From NCBI RefSeq assembly GCF_002843175.1, contig NZ_PJEO01000031.1, positions 1 through 54,479 on the forward strand: DNA of 54,479 nt. The letters run 5' to 3'. This DNA is from Confluentibacter flavum. GTDB lineage: Bacteria > Bacteroidota > Bacteroidia > Flavobacteriales > Flavobacteriaceae. Positions 26,731 through 35,000 of the stretch are shown here, piece by piece. The notes beneath the pieces were generated by a model. That model searched no databases, had not been told where the DNA came from, and saw only the letters and a program-made list of their open reading frames with translations. The translations under genes were made by a program, and so were the position numbers. The first letter of the stretch is position 1, and each line of letters begins with the position of its first letter.

Positions 26731-27969
26731 TTAATTAATTGCCTGACATTGTTCTTTTTTCGTTTCCAACCTTAATAATAGATTTTGTATATCCTCGCTT
26801 ATCTTGGCCTCCACTACCCTTGCATAGATTTGTGTGGTCGATATCTTGGTATGCCCCAAAAGCTTTGATACGGTCTCTATGGGGACACCATTTGAAAGCA
26901 TGACGGTCGTGGCAAAGGTATGCCTTGCCACGTGGAAGGTCAGGTTTTTGTGGATGCCGCAGTCCATCGCTATTTCCTTTAAATAACTATTTGTTTTTTG
27001 GTTTGAGCTTAAGGGCAATAATGTTTCCATTTGGTTGTCCTTGTATTTCTCCAGTATGTGCATTGCTGGTGGGAGGATGGGTATTTTAACCATTTCATCT
27101 GTCTTTTCTCGTTTGGTGAATATCCAACGCTTATTGTCAATACCTATGATTATTTGGTCAAGCGTAAGTTCCTTGGCATCAACATAGGACAGTCCTGTAT
27201 AGCATGAGAAGATGAAGCAGTCCATGACCCTTTCCAAGCGTTCATTTGTGTAATGGGTGCTTTCCAAAAGTTCCAGTTCCCTTTGCGTTAGGTAGTGCCT
27301 ATCGAACCTGTCATATTTAAGCTGGAACTGGTCAAAGGGGTTCTTTGGCATCCACTCCAATTTTACCGCGAGGTTTATCATTTTCTTGAACCGTTCCAAA
27401 TGTTTCATCACGCCATTATTGGAGAGCATCAATTGTTTATTGGTATTCCTATAGCCTCTCAAATACTGTTCAAAATCCAAAATGAACCCATAGTTCAATT
27501 GTTTTAAATAGATATCCTTAACCTTTTGTTTATGGTTTAGAAATTTTTGTAGATACTTTTCTGTGGTGTAATAGTTTTTCATCGTGCCATGTTTCAGCAC
27601 CGTGACCATATTGGTATTATGGTAGGCTATCAAGTCCTTTAAGGTCTTATGGGTATCGTCCTCTCCCAAGTATCTTGACTTAATTGTGTTGGCGGTCACT
27701 ATTTTGGATTCTTCCAAAAGTTGTTTGTGGCAATCCAATAACCTGCTGTATTCTTGGTCAAGGTATTTGTTCAAGGTCTGTATGGGATAAGAGCTGCCCC
27801 GCCCCCTGTTTTTGGAAGAGTCCCAATTTTTTTGTTGGACATGTCGTTTTAGACTGATCTCGGAACGCTTGCCATTGACAGTAATACGTGCGTAAATGGA
27901 TAGTTCCTGTGGCTTGCTTCGGGACTTTCTTGTGAAGAGAACCACCGAAAAGGTGTTGTTTGTTTGCAT
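26731..27969 (-). CDS. Tyrosine integrase of IntDOT-like type
   Basis: 412 aa site-specific recombinase with the three-part layout of Bacteroidota element integrases: N-terminal arm-binding domain (about 1-100), SAM-like core-binding domain (about 110-205) and catalytic domain (about 225-400). Catalytic residues visible are H346 and R349 (HVARHTF), H373 (LLGHTKIS) and the nucleophile Y382 (TTQIYARV). The first catalytic Arg is replaced: CYTGLSYVD has Ser at 261 where TGLR is usual, a change also known from IntDOT. The gene reads away from the adjacent tRNA-Pro, the normal place for the integrase of an element inserted there. It would catalyse insertion and excision of the island. Confidence 0.9.
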   Translation of the reverse strand: MQTNNTFSVVLFTRKSRSKPQELSIYARITVNGKRSEISLKRHVQQKNWDSSKNRGRGSSYPIQTLNKYLDQEYSRLLDCHKQLLEESKIVTANTIKSRYLGEDDTHKTLKDLIAYHNTNMVTVLKHGTMKNYYTTEKYLQKFLNHKQKVKDIYLKQLNYGFILDFEQYLRGYRNTNKQLMLSNNGVMKHLERFKKMINLAVKLEWMPKNPFDQFQLKYDRFDRHYLTQRELELLESTHYTNERLERVMDCFIFSCYTGLSYVDAKELTLDQIIIGIDNKRWIFTKREKTDEMVKIPILPPAMHILEKYKDNQMETLLPLSSNQKTNSYLKEIAMDCGIHKNLTFHVARHTFATTVMLSNGVPIETVSKLLGHTKISTTQIYARVVEAKISEDIQNLLLRLETKKEQCQAIN

Positions 27970-28063
27970 TTTAAGAAGCTTTCGTTAAACAATTATTGTC
28001 AAAAACAAAAGTCAAATCATTCTTAAATGTTCCTTAAAACTACAACAATTCCAGTAAATAAGT

Positions 28064-28081
28064 GTTCACCGATTTGCACAC
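28064..28081 (+). repeat. Island-end motif, right copy
   Basis: GTTCACCGATTTGCACAC, one mismatch from 1405-1422, in the integrase-tRNA spacer. Probably an integrase or excisionase binding site (inference). TTGGTTTTATTTGATA at about 28099-28114 follows and has a copy at 1113-1128. Confidence 0.45.
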
Positions 28082-28137
28082 CTTTTATATGATTTCAATT
28101 GGTTTTATTTGATATCAAACAAAATGGCTAAAAACAA

Positions 28138-28171
28138 AAAACACTGATAATCATACGATTAACAGTGTTTT
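28138..28171 (-). terminator. tRNA-Pro terminator
   Basis: Perfect 9-bp stem: AAAACACTG (28138-28146) and CAGTGTTTT (28163-28171). Read on the minus strand it lies just downstream of the tRNA 3' end and is followed by a T-rich run. Confidence 0.75.
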
Positions 28172-28193
28172 GATACTACCTATTTCTAGGTTC

Positions 28194-28210
28194 GTCGGGG
28201 TGGCAGGATT
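28194..28210. other. att site within tRNA-Pro 3' end
   Basis: GTCGGGGTGGCAGGATT, identical to 1330-1346. Sixteen of the 17 bases are inside the tRNA gene (acceptor stem and T-arm 3' side), so integration would leave the tRNA intact. Confidence 0.75.
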
Positions 28211-28269
28211 CGAACCTGCGACCTCCTGCTCCCAAAGCAGGCGCGATAACCGGGCTACGCTACACCCCG
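28195..28269 (-). tRNA. tRNA-Pro (anticodon UGG)
   Basis: Read on the minus strand: 7-bp acceptor stem CGGGGTG/CACCCCG, an anticodon arm CCTGC-TTTGGGA-GCAGG with anticodon TGG, a T arm containing GGTTCGAATCC, and discriminator A. CCA is not encoded. It is the probable integration target of the island to its left. A perfect-stem terminator lies 24 bp downstream. Confidence 0.95.
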
Positions 28270-28590
28270 TAATGAACGTTAAGAAAATGTCCTGTGACAT
28301 TTTAGTAAAAGGGCCAACTGGTGTTAGGCTCTTCCAACAACGTGTTCAATTCGTCTTTTTTGTTGCATGAAAAAATCAAATAAGTTAATTTTTCAAGTTC
28401 CAAAAACAAGTGTGCAAATATATGTAATTATTGATGTTTTGCAAGATGTTTTATTTTTATTTAAAAAAATAAACTCATCCTATTTTCAATAAGACCACAA
28501 TTAACATTCTTTTATAGTAAATCAACAACAAGAATTAAATATTTAGTAATAGTTTTATGGCTTTATAAAAAACCAAACTAAACGCAAAAA
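28270..28590. other. Intergenic region, no gene
   Basis: 321 bp of AT-rich DNA between the tRNA (leftward) and the TonB receptor gene (rightward). It must hold both promoters. I see no stable hairpin, riboswitch-like conserved block or small gene. Confidence 0.4.
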
Positions 28591-30882
28591 ATGAAATTTG
28601 TTTTTAAAACCATTTTAGTATGTATTATACTTCCAATTAATACAATTATTGCACAAGAAACATTTACAGGAAAAGTAATCGATATTGAAAATGGTACCGC
28701 CTTAACTGATGTAAGCATTTCCAGTGTAACAGATAATCAATCCTATGTATCAAATGCACAAGGCGAATTTGAAGTGCCACAATCTGGCAATTACATGTTT
28801 AAAAAGTCAGGATATAATCCCGTTGAAATCAACTTGAATGAAGGCTACCAAATCATTCAGCTTAGCATCAACCCTTCCGAACTTAATGAGGTTGTCATCA
28901 ATGCCAATCAGCTACCAAAAAGATTAAAAACAGCTACATCGACAGTGAATGTTATTTCAGCAACCGATATTGAAAGAGCCAACAGCACCAATATAGCACC
29001 AACTTTAAGTCGTATTCCAGGTGTTTTAATGCAAACTGGGGCTCTTAATACCAATAGAATTACCATAAGAGGTGTTGGTTCTAGAAATCTGTATGGTACG
29101 GCTAAAATCAGGGCGTATTTTAAAGACATTCCTCTAACCAATGGTAGTGGAGAAACCAATATAGAAGATTTTGAACTTACATCCATTGCCAGAATGGAGA
29201 TTGACAAAGGCGCCTCTTCCATTTACGGTGCAGGTTTGGGTGGAACCATTCACCTAACCCCACAAAATGCCTACTTAAACCAAACAAATGCCAACGGCGA
29301 ATTTTCTTTTGGTTCTTTTGGGTTGTTCAAAGAGGTACTGAATGTAAACCATGGTACTTCCAAAAATAGTTTTAGGGCCATCTATAGTAATACCCAAAGC
29401 GATGGTTATAGGGATAATGGTGAATATGACCGACAAACATTTACCTTAACCACCAATCATTTTTTAAGCGAAAAAGATGAACTCACATTTTTAATGAGTT
29501 ATGTTGATTTATTTGCTTACATACCCAGCTCCATAAGTCAAAATGCCTATATAAACAATCCTTCCTCTGCAGCATTTACTTGGAAACAAGCAAAAGGCTA
29601 CGAAGATTCGCAACGTGGTATTTTTGGTCTATCCTGGAACCACGAATACAACGACCATTTAAAGCAAAGCACAAGTGTATTTACTTCCTTTTCAAATGGC
29701 TATGAACCAAGGCCTTTCGATATTCTAGAAGATGACGTATTTGCTTTAGGAATTCGCAGTAGGTTGATAGGCAATACAACATTATTTGATAAAAATTTAG
29801 ATTGGACAATCGGTGGTGAAGTGTTTAGGGATAATTATAAATACGGCACTTACGAAAACCGTTATCAAGATTTCCCGGAAGGCACGGGCAGCGTACAAGG
29901 AGACCGATTGATCGATTTTAAAGAGGACCGATCGTATTTTAATGTGTTTATAGAAACCAATTATAGCCTAACAGAAAAAACCACGCTGTCACTTGGCTTA
30001 AATTATAATCAAACGTCATATGACCTTGATGATAGGTTTATGGTTTCTGATGAGGATCCAGACCAATCAGGCTCTTATGAATTTAATGGTATTTTGTCCC
30101 CTAAACTTGGAATTTCCCATCTTGTTTCAGATAATATTGCGGTGTATTCCGATATCAGCCACGGATTTTCTCCCATTACGCTTGGGGAAACCTTGATGCC
30201 CGACGGACAAATAAATCAAGATTTAAAACCAGAAACGGGTTGGAATTTTGAAGTCGGCACCCGAGGAACGGTTATCAAAAACAAATTATTCTTTAATCTG
30301 GCACTATACCGATTGGATATTAAAAATCTGTTGGTTTCAAGAAGAACAGCTTTAGACCAATATATAGGCATCAATGCTGGTAGAACCCAACACGATGGTC
30401 TTGAATTGGCATTAAATTATAACATATTCAATAAAGAATCGTTTACACTTGGCTCTTTTGTTAGTTATTCGCTAAACGATTACACGTTCAAGGAATTTGT
30501 AGATGATACAAATGATTTTTCTGGTAATGATTTAACAGGTGTTCCAAGCGATGTGTTTAATGCTGGTATCGATTTTAACTCCAAAATAGGATTTTACGGA
30601 AATATCAACTTTCAGTATGTGGGGAGTATCCCAATGACCGATAGTAACAGTTTATATTCAGATAATTATAAATTAACGAATTTAAAAGTGGGCTATAGAT
30701 TAGATATAACCCAAAAATTAAAAACAAATATATTTTATGGTCTTGATAATATTTTTGATGAAAAATACGCGTCACAAGTACTTATAAATGCTCCAAGCTT
30801 TGGATCCACGCCAGCGAGGTATTATTATCCTGGCAATCCAGTGAATTATTATGCTGGAATTAATGTTAATTATAATTTCTAA
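28591..30882 (+). CDS. TonB-dependent outer-membrane receptor
   Basis: 763 aa. Signal peptide about 1-22, then a carboxypeptidase-regulatory-like beta domain (FTGKVIDIENGTALTDVSIS, to about residue 95), a plug (about 110-235; NEVVINANQLPKRLKTAT, RITIRGVGSRNLYGT) and a beta barrel ending in the terminal aromatic YNF. It imports a scarce ligand across the outer membrane with TonB energy. The next genes encode a PQQ-type sugar dehydrogenase and a cytochrome c, so the ligand may be linked to them, for example PQQ itself as in E. coli PqqU; that is inference. Plain TonB receptor, without a SusD partner. Confidence 0.9.
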   Translation: MKFVFKTILVCIILPINTIIAQETFTGKVIDIENGTALTDVSISSVTDNQSYVSNAQGEFEVPQSGNYMFKKSGYNPVEINLNEGYQIIQLSINPSELNEVVINANQLPKRLKTATSTVNVISATDIERANSTNIAPTLSRIPGVLMQTGALNTNRITIRGVGSRNLYGTAKIRAYFKDIPLTNGSGETNIEDFELTSIARMEIDKGASSIYGAGLGGTIHLTPQNAYLNQTNANGEFSFGSFGLFKEVLNVNHGTSKNSFRAIYSNTQSDGYRDNGEYDRQTFTLTTNHFLSEKDELTFLMSYVDLFAYIPSSISQNAYINNPSSAAFTWKQAKGYEDSQRGIFGLSWNHEYNDHLKQSTSVFTSFSNGYEPRPFDILEDDVFALGIRSRLIGNTTLFDKNLDWTIGGEVFRDNYKYGTYENRYQDFPEGTGSVQGDRLIDFKEDRSYFNVFIETNYSLTEKTTLSLGLNYNQTSYDLDDRFMVSDEDPDQSGSYEFNGILSPKLGISHLVSDNIAVYSDISHGFSPITLGETLMPDGQINQDLKPETGWNFEVGTRGTVIKNKLFFNLALYRLDIKNLLVSRRTALDQYIGINAGRTQHDGLELALNYNIFNKESFTLGSFVSYSLNDYTFKEFVDDTNDFSGNDLTGVPSDVFNAGIDFNSKIGFYGNINFQYVGSIPMTDSNSLYSDNYKLTNLKVGYRLDITQKLKTNIFYGLDNIFDEKYASQVLINAPSFGSTPARYYYPGNPVNYYAGINVNYNF

Positions 30883-30919
30883 GAAATTCTCACTAACTTT
30901 AGAAACAATATTATATGCT

Positions 30920-32041
30920 ATGAAAAAACTTATTTTTATTATTCCGTTCATTGCAATAGCGCTTTCTGCATGCGCACAACAACCCGAATCGTCTGTTAAA
31001 GCCGAAGACCCTATTGCTCTTACCTATACTACTGAAGTGATAGTTTCAGACATCCCTATTGCTTGGGGATTGGAATTTCTACCAGATGGCAGCATGCTTA
31101 TTACCGAAAAAGCGGGTGAATTGATTCATTTTAAAAATGGCGTAAAAACCAATATTGAAGGCGTCCCCGAAGTGTATAATCGTGGGCAAGGTGGCTTATT
31201 GGATGTTAAATTACATCCAGATTACAAAAATAATGGCTGGATTTATATCTCTTACGCATCGCCAGAAGGCGAAGGCACTGGTGGCAATACCGCTATTATG
31301 AGAGCTAAATTGAGTGGAAATTCGCTAACAAATCAGGAAGTTTTATACAAAGCAGGTCCGAATACCACAAGAGGCCAGCATTTTGGTTCTCGTATTGTTT
31401 TTGATAACGATGGGTATTTGTTTTTCTCTGCTGGAGAACGTGGTGACCATTTTGTAAATCCGCAAGACATTACAAGAGATAACGGTAAAATCTACAGATT
31501 GTATGATGATGGCAGAATACCTGAAGATAATCCCTTTGTAAATACACCAAATGCGAAAAAAGCTATTTATAGCTATGGTCATAGAAATCCGCAAGGCATG
31601 ATAAAACACCCTGTTACTGGCGAAATCTGGGCACATGAGCATGGCCCACAAGGTGGTGATGAAATTAACATCGTACAGAAAGGAAAAAATTATGGTTGGC
31701 CTGTGATATCTTATGGTATTAATTATGACAATACCATTCTTACAGAAATAACCGAAAAAGAAGGCATGGAGCAACCCCTATTCTATTGGGTACCCTCTAT
31801 TGCGCCTTCTGGCTTTGCGATGGTGACCTCTGATAAATATCCAGATTGGAAAAACAATCTTTTGGTTGGTTCTTTAAAATTTGGTTACGTGGAGCGCCTT
31901 GTACTTGAAAACAATAAAGTTGTGAAGCGTGAAAAACTTTTTGAAGGCATAGGGCGTGTTAGAAATGTGATGCAAGCACCAGATGGTTTCATTTACTTAG
32001 GTGTAGAAGGAAAAGGTATTGTTAAAGTTATCCCTAATTAG
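30920..32041 (+). CDS. PQQ-dependent sugar dehydrogenase-like lipoprotein
   Basis: 373 aa from ATG 30920. An upstream in-frame ATG at 30851 overlaps the receptor gene and would bury the lipoprotein signal, so it is rejected. Signal peptide with lipobox LSAC near residue 17. Six-bladed propeller of the soluble aldose dehydrogenase (YliI/GdhB) type: PIAWGLEFLPDGSMLITEKAG, RGQGGLLDVKLHPDY, SAGERGDHF, GHRNPQGM, EHGPQGGDEINI, SIAPSGFAMV. Known enzymes oxidise sugars using PQQ in the periplasm and pass electrons to a cytochrome, here presumably the one encoded directly downstream. Confidence 0.88.
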   Translation: MKKLIFIIPFIAIALSACAQQPESSVKAEDPIALTYTTEVIVSDIPIAWGLEFLPDGSMLITEKAGELIHFKNGVKTNIEGVPEVYNRGQGGLLDVKLHPDYKNNGWIYISYASPEGEGTGGNTAIMRAKLSGNSLTNQEVLYKAGPNTTRGQHFGSRIVFDNDGYLFFSAGERGDHFVNPQDITRDNGKIYRLYDDGRIPEDNPFVNTPNAKKAIYSYGHRNPQGMIKHPVTGEIWAHEHGPQGGDEINIVQKGKNYGWPVISYGINYDNTILTEITEKEGMEQPLFYWVPSIAPSGFAMVTSDKYPDWKNNLLVGSLKFGYVERLVLENNKVVKREKLFEGIGRVRNVMQAPDGFIYLGVEGKGIVKVIPN

Positions 32042-32047
32042 TCGTTG

Positions 32048-32443
32048 ATGAAATTATTTTGGTTTATACTATTCTCGCTCACTTTCAATACCATCTATAG
32101 TCAGAATAAAGACCTAGATGAAAGCATGAAACGAGGAAGCGATATCTATCAAGATTTCTGCATAACCTGCCACATGGGCAACGGAGAAGGCCTCGCTGGG
32201 GCTTTTCCGCCTCTGGCGAAATCAGATTATTTGATGAACCATCGTGCAAAAAGTATTCACGCGATTAAGTATGGTTTGCAAGGTGAAATAACCGTAAACG
32301 GAAAGAAATACAATGGCTTGATGGCTTACCAAGGGCTAACTGACGAGGAAGTTGCCGATGTGATGAACTACATTACAAACAGTTGGGGCAATAAAAATAA
32401 TATGATGGTGACAGTAAAGGAAGTTTCAGAGATTAAAAAATAA
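32048..32443 (+). CDS. Periplasmic cytochrome c
   Basis: 131 aa from ATG 32048; a TTG just upstream at 32045 is a less likely start. Signal peptide about 1-19. Haem-binding CITCH at about 38-42, followed by the small-cytochrome pattern GNGEGLAGAFPPLAKSDYL and a distal Met candidate in GLMAYQGLTDEEV. It begins 6 bp after the sugar dehydrogenase stop, so the two form an operon. Likely electron acceptor of the dehydrogenase. Confidence 0.88.
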   Translation: MKLFWFILFSLTFNTIYSQNKDLDESMKRGSDIYQDFCITCHMGNGEGLAGAFPPLAKSDYLMNHRAKSIHAIKYGLQGEITVNGKKYNGLMAYQGLTDEEVADVMNYITNSWGNKNNMMVTVKEVSEIKK

Positions 32444-32470
32444 TGAATATACCTTCATTAAGTTGTCATG

Positions 32471-32563
32471 CTGTCCCGATAGCTATCGGGATTGTTTCAG
32501 CATCCCATATCCATTGATAATCATCATTTTATTAATGAGACCCTGAAACAATCAGGGTGACAG
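32471..32563. repeat. Inverted-repeat element (REP/MITE-like)
   Basis: Outer arms are CTGTC...ATTGTTTCAG at 32471-32500 and CTGAAACAATC...GACAG at 32543-32563. The left arm is interrupted by a perfect palindrome, CCCGATAGCTATCGGG (32475-32490). Probably a dispersed genomic repeat that also serves as a transcription stop after the cytochrome gene. Confidence 0.6.
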
Positions 32564-32637
32564 TTATTATATAGTTAGTTAGCGACAATCATTAAAAAAT
32601 AAATCCTTTTAAGATTTAAACTCACTTACTGTTTAAC

Positions 32638-32645
32638 TAACTTTG
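32638..32645 (+). promoter_or_regulatory. -7 promoter element for udk operon
   Basis: TAACTTTG matches the Bacteroidota -7 consensus TAnnTTTG and lies 21 bp before the udk start. No convincing -33 TTG is seen upstream. Confidence 0.45.
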
Positions 32646-32666
32646 TATGGTTCGTAAACCGTTTTT

Positions 32667-33272
32667 ATGCTTATCATTGGTATTGCAGGTGGTACAGGTT
32701 GTGGAAAAACAACTGTTGTCAATCAGATTTTAAATGAACTTCCAGAAGGGGAAGTCGGCATTATTTCTCAAGATTCCTATTATAAAGACACCACGTATTT
32801 AAGTTATGAAGAGCGCATTACTATTAATTTTGACCATCCAAGGTCTATTGATTTCGATTTGCTTGAAAATCACTTAAAAGAATTAAAAAAAGGTAATCCC
32901 ATACACCAACCTGTATATTCGTTCGTTAAGCATAATAGAACTGGCGATACCCTTGTAACGCATCCTAGAAAAGTCATGATTGTTGAAGGTATTTTAATTC
33001 TAACAAATCCAGAATTACGAAAAATGTTCGACATTAAAATATTTGTACATGCTGATACGGACGAACGATTGATTCGCCGATTAAAACGTGATATTTGTGA
33101 GCGTGGACGGGATTTAGACGAAGTATTAACAAGATACCAAAACACCTTAAAGCCCATGCACGAGCAGTTTATTGAACCCACTAAAGAATATGCGGACATT
33201 ATCATACCAAACAATAAACATAATACGGTTGCGATAGATATTGTACGCTCCATAATACATCAAAAATTATAA
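32667..33272 (+). CDS. udk: Uridine kinase
   Basis: 201 aa, the normal length. P-loop GIAGGTGCGKTTV at the N-terminus, then the typical uridine-kinase segments IISQDSYYKD, NFDHPRSIDFDLL, VYSFVKHNRTGDT, VMIVEGILIL and RRLKRDICERGRDLDEVL. It phosphorylates uridine and cytidine in nucleoside salvage in the cytoplasm. First gene of a close run: the divIC/ftsB-like gene starts 2 bp after it. Confidence 0.95.
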   Translation: MLIIGIAGGTGCGKTTVVNQILNELPEGEVGIISQDSYYKDTTYLSYEERITINFDHPRSIDFDLLENHLKELKKGNPIHQPVYSFVKHNRTGDTLVTHPRKVMIVEGILILTNPELRKMFDIKIFVHADTDERLIRRLKRDICERGRDLDEVLTRYQNTLKPMHEQFIEPTKEYADIIIPNNKHNTVAIDIVRSIIHQKL

Positions 33273-33273
33273 C

Positions 33274-33597
33274 ATGGCATTTAATAAAAAAGCATTGCTA
33301 AAACCTTTTAAGAATATATTTGTTCTTATCCTGTTTGTGTTCTTCATTTGGATGCTGTTTTTTGATGCCAATTCCTGGCTAATCCACAGAGAGTTAAACC
33401 ATGAAATTGATGATTTAGAAGCCCAAAAAGAGTACTACAAAAAAGAAATTGAAAAAGATAACAAAGCCCTAAAAAAGCTAAACAACGACGAAGGTTTGGA
33501 AAAATTTGCACGTGAGGAATACTATATGAAACGTGACAATGAGGAGATTTTCATTATTGAATATGAGGATAGTTTGAAAACGAAGGATGATGAATAG
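33274..33597 (+). CDS. Septum formation initiator family protein (DivIC/FtsB)
   Basis: 107 aa. One membrane helix (about 12-30, FKNIFVLILFVFFIWMLFF) followed by a coiled coil (HEIDDLEAQKEYYKKEIEKD) and the short C-terminal motif EKFAREEYYMKRDNEEIFII typical of DivIC/FtsB. It takes part in cell division as part of the FtsQBL-type complex. Two bp after udk; followed by AT-rich short tandem repeats (33597-33640) and the mutase gene. Confidence 0.88.
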   Translation: MAFNKKALLKPFKNIFVLILFVFFIWMLFFDANSWLIHRELNHEIDDLEAQKEYYKKEIEKDNKALKKLNNDEGLEKFAREEYYMKRDNEEIFIIEYEDSLKTKDDE

Positions 33598-33638
33598 TCA
33601 ATAATTAATAGTGAATAGTTAATAATTAATAGTGAGTA

Positions 33639-35000
33639 ATGAACAATGAGTTATTTAATGAATTTACGCCTGTTACTTCCAAACAATGGAAACAAAAAAT
33701 ACAATTCGATCTTGCTGGAGCCGATTACAACAACACCCTAATTTGGAAAACCAATGAAGATATTTCGGTAAAACCGTTTTATCATGCTGATGATGTCACA
33801 GAACTTCCTGAGGCATCAAACACCAAAGCAACCCACTGGCGCATTTGCGAAACCATTTTTGTGGCAGATGTTAATAAATCAAACTTAAAGGCTTTAAAAG
33901 CCATTAAGAAAGGGGCGGACAGCATTAAATTCATCATTCCAAATCCCTCTGTATCCATTGAAGCCTTGTTAAAAAATATGGATACAACCGTTACGCCTAT
34001 TCATTTGGAACTTCAGTTTCTTTCAGAAGATTTTCTTGTCATTCCCACGCAGGCTGGAATCTACATCCACACAGACATTATAGGCCATCTAGCAAGAAAC
34101 GGGAACTGGTTTACAACTTTAAACACTGATTTTACCCAGTTTGAGAGCATTGTAAAAACAACAAACACGTTTAGTATCGATGCCTCGCTGTATCAAAATG
34201 CAGGTGCTAATATGGTACAACAATTGGCCTATGCGTTGGCACATGCTAACGAGTATTTAAATCGCTTAGATAACGTCATTGCGAGCATAGCGAAGCAATC
34301 TTTTACATGTATCTTCAACGTTTCCCTAGGAAGCAATCACTTTTTCGAAATCGCCAAACTAAGAGTTTTGAGACTCCTTTGGAAAACCTTGGCATCAGAA
34401 TACAATTTCAATACAGATTGCCATATATACACAACGCCCACCAAACGCAACAAAACACTATACGATTATAACACCAATATGCTTCGCACCACCACCGAAT
34501 GCATGAGTGCCATTTTAGGAGGCAGCGACACCATTTGTAATTTACCTTATGATGCTATCTACCATAAAGTGAATGCCTTTGGAAATCGTATGGCACGTAA
34601 CCAATTATTAATTTTAAAGCATGAAAGTCATTTTGATAAGGTTAATAACCCTGCCGACGGTGCCTATTATATAGAAACAATTACCAATCAACTAGCCGAT
34701 AAAGCTTTGGAATTATTTAAAAATATAGAGACGAATGGTGGTTTTTTAAAACAACTTAAAGAAGGGACTATTCAGCGAAAAATAAAAGAAAGTGCCGAAA
34801 AAGAACAGCAACAGTTTAACGCGGGAGACATTGTTTTAACAGGAACCAATAAACATGTTAATCCAAGTGATAAAATGAAAGATGAATTGGAAATCTATCC
34901 GTTTGTAAAAATCAGTCAGCGAAAAACCTTGATCGAACCCATTATAGAAAAACGATTATCAGAAACTTTAGAACAACAACGATTAAAAAATGAAACCTAA
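33639..35000 (+). CDS. mutA: Methylmalonyl-CoA mutase small (beta) subunit
   Basis: 453 aa, similar in N-terminal layout to mutase small subunits (FTPVTSKQWKQKIQFDLAGA, NTLIWKTNEDISVKPFYHAD) and with family segments TTECMSAILGGSDTICNLPY and FDKVNNPADGAYYIE. It lacks a B12-binding DxHxxG domain, as expected for the non-catalytic subunit. The enzyme interconverts succinyl-CoA and methylmalonyl-CoA. The catalytic alpha-subunit gene, normally nearby, is not in this window. Confidence 0.88.
   Translation: MNNELFNEFTPVTSKQWKQKIQFDLAGADYNNTLIWKTNEDISVKPFYHADDVTELPEASNTKATHWRICETIFVADVNKSNLKALKAIKKGADSIKFIIPNPSVSIEALLKNMDTTVTPIHLELQFLSEDFLVIPTQAGIYIHTDIIGHLARNGNWFTTLNTDFTQFESIVKTTNTFSIDASLYQNAGANMVQQLAYALAHANEYLNRLDNVIASIAKQSFTCIFNVSLGSNHFFEIAKLRVLRLLWKTLASEYNFNTDCHIYTTPTKRNKTLYDYNTNMLRTTTECMSAILGGSDTICNLPYDAIYHKVNAFGNRMARNQLLILKHESHFDKVNNPADGAYYIETITNQLADKALELFKNIETNGGFLKQLKEGTIQRKIKESAEKEQQQFNAGDIVLTGTNKHVNPSDKMKDELEIYPFVKISQRKTLIEPIIEKRLSETLEQQRLKNET

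Larger units (their letters stand above)
1330..28210. mobile_element. Putative genomic island integrated at tRNA-Pro
   Basis: Seen: a 17-bp direct repeat, GTCGGGGTGGCAGGATT, at 1330-1346 and 28194-28210. The right copy is the 3' end of an intact tRNA-Pro gene. A tyrosine integrase lies about 225 bp inside that end. Known: tyrosine-recombinase elements often use tRNA 3' ends, duplicating that end at the far junction. The geometry fits: tRNA on the minus strand, island on its 3' side. Contents are accessory: RHS toxin region, HEPN genes, Hachiman and unknown genes. I see no conjugation genes, so the island would be non-conjugative or mobilised in trans. Confidence 0.75.

Noticed and set aside
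28170-28370. 66-codon plus-strand frame across the tRNA-Pro gene (contains GVAGFEPATSCSQSRR)
   Set aside because: It is the antisense of the tRNA; this frame is a well-known spurious translation of tRNA genes.
33597-33640. AT-rich tandem repeats (AATAATTAATAGTGA-type) before mutA
   Set aside because: Short simple repeats common in AT-rich spacers; no regulatory form seen.
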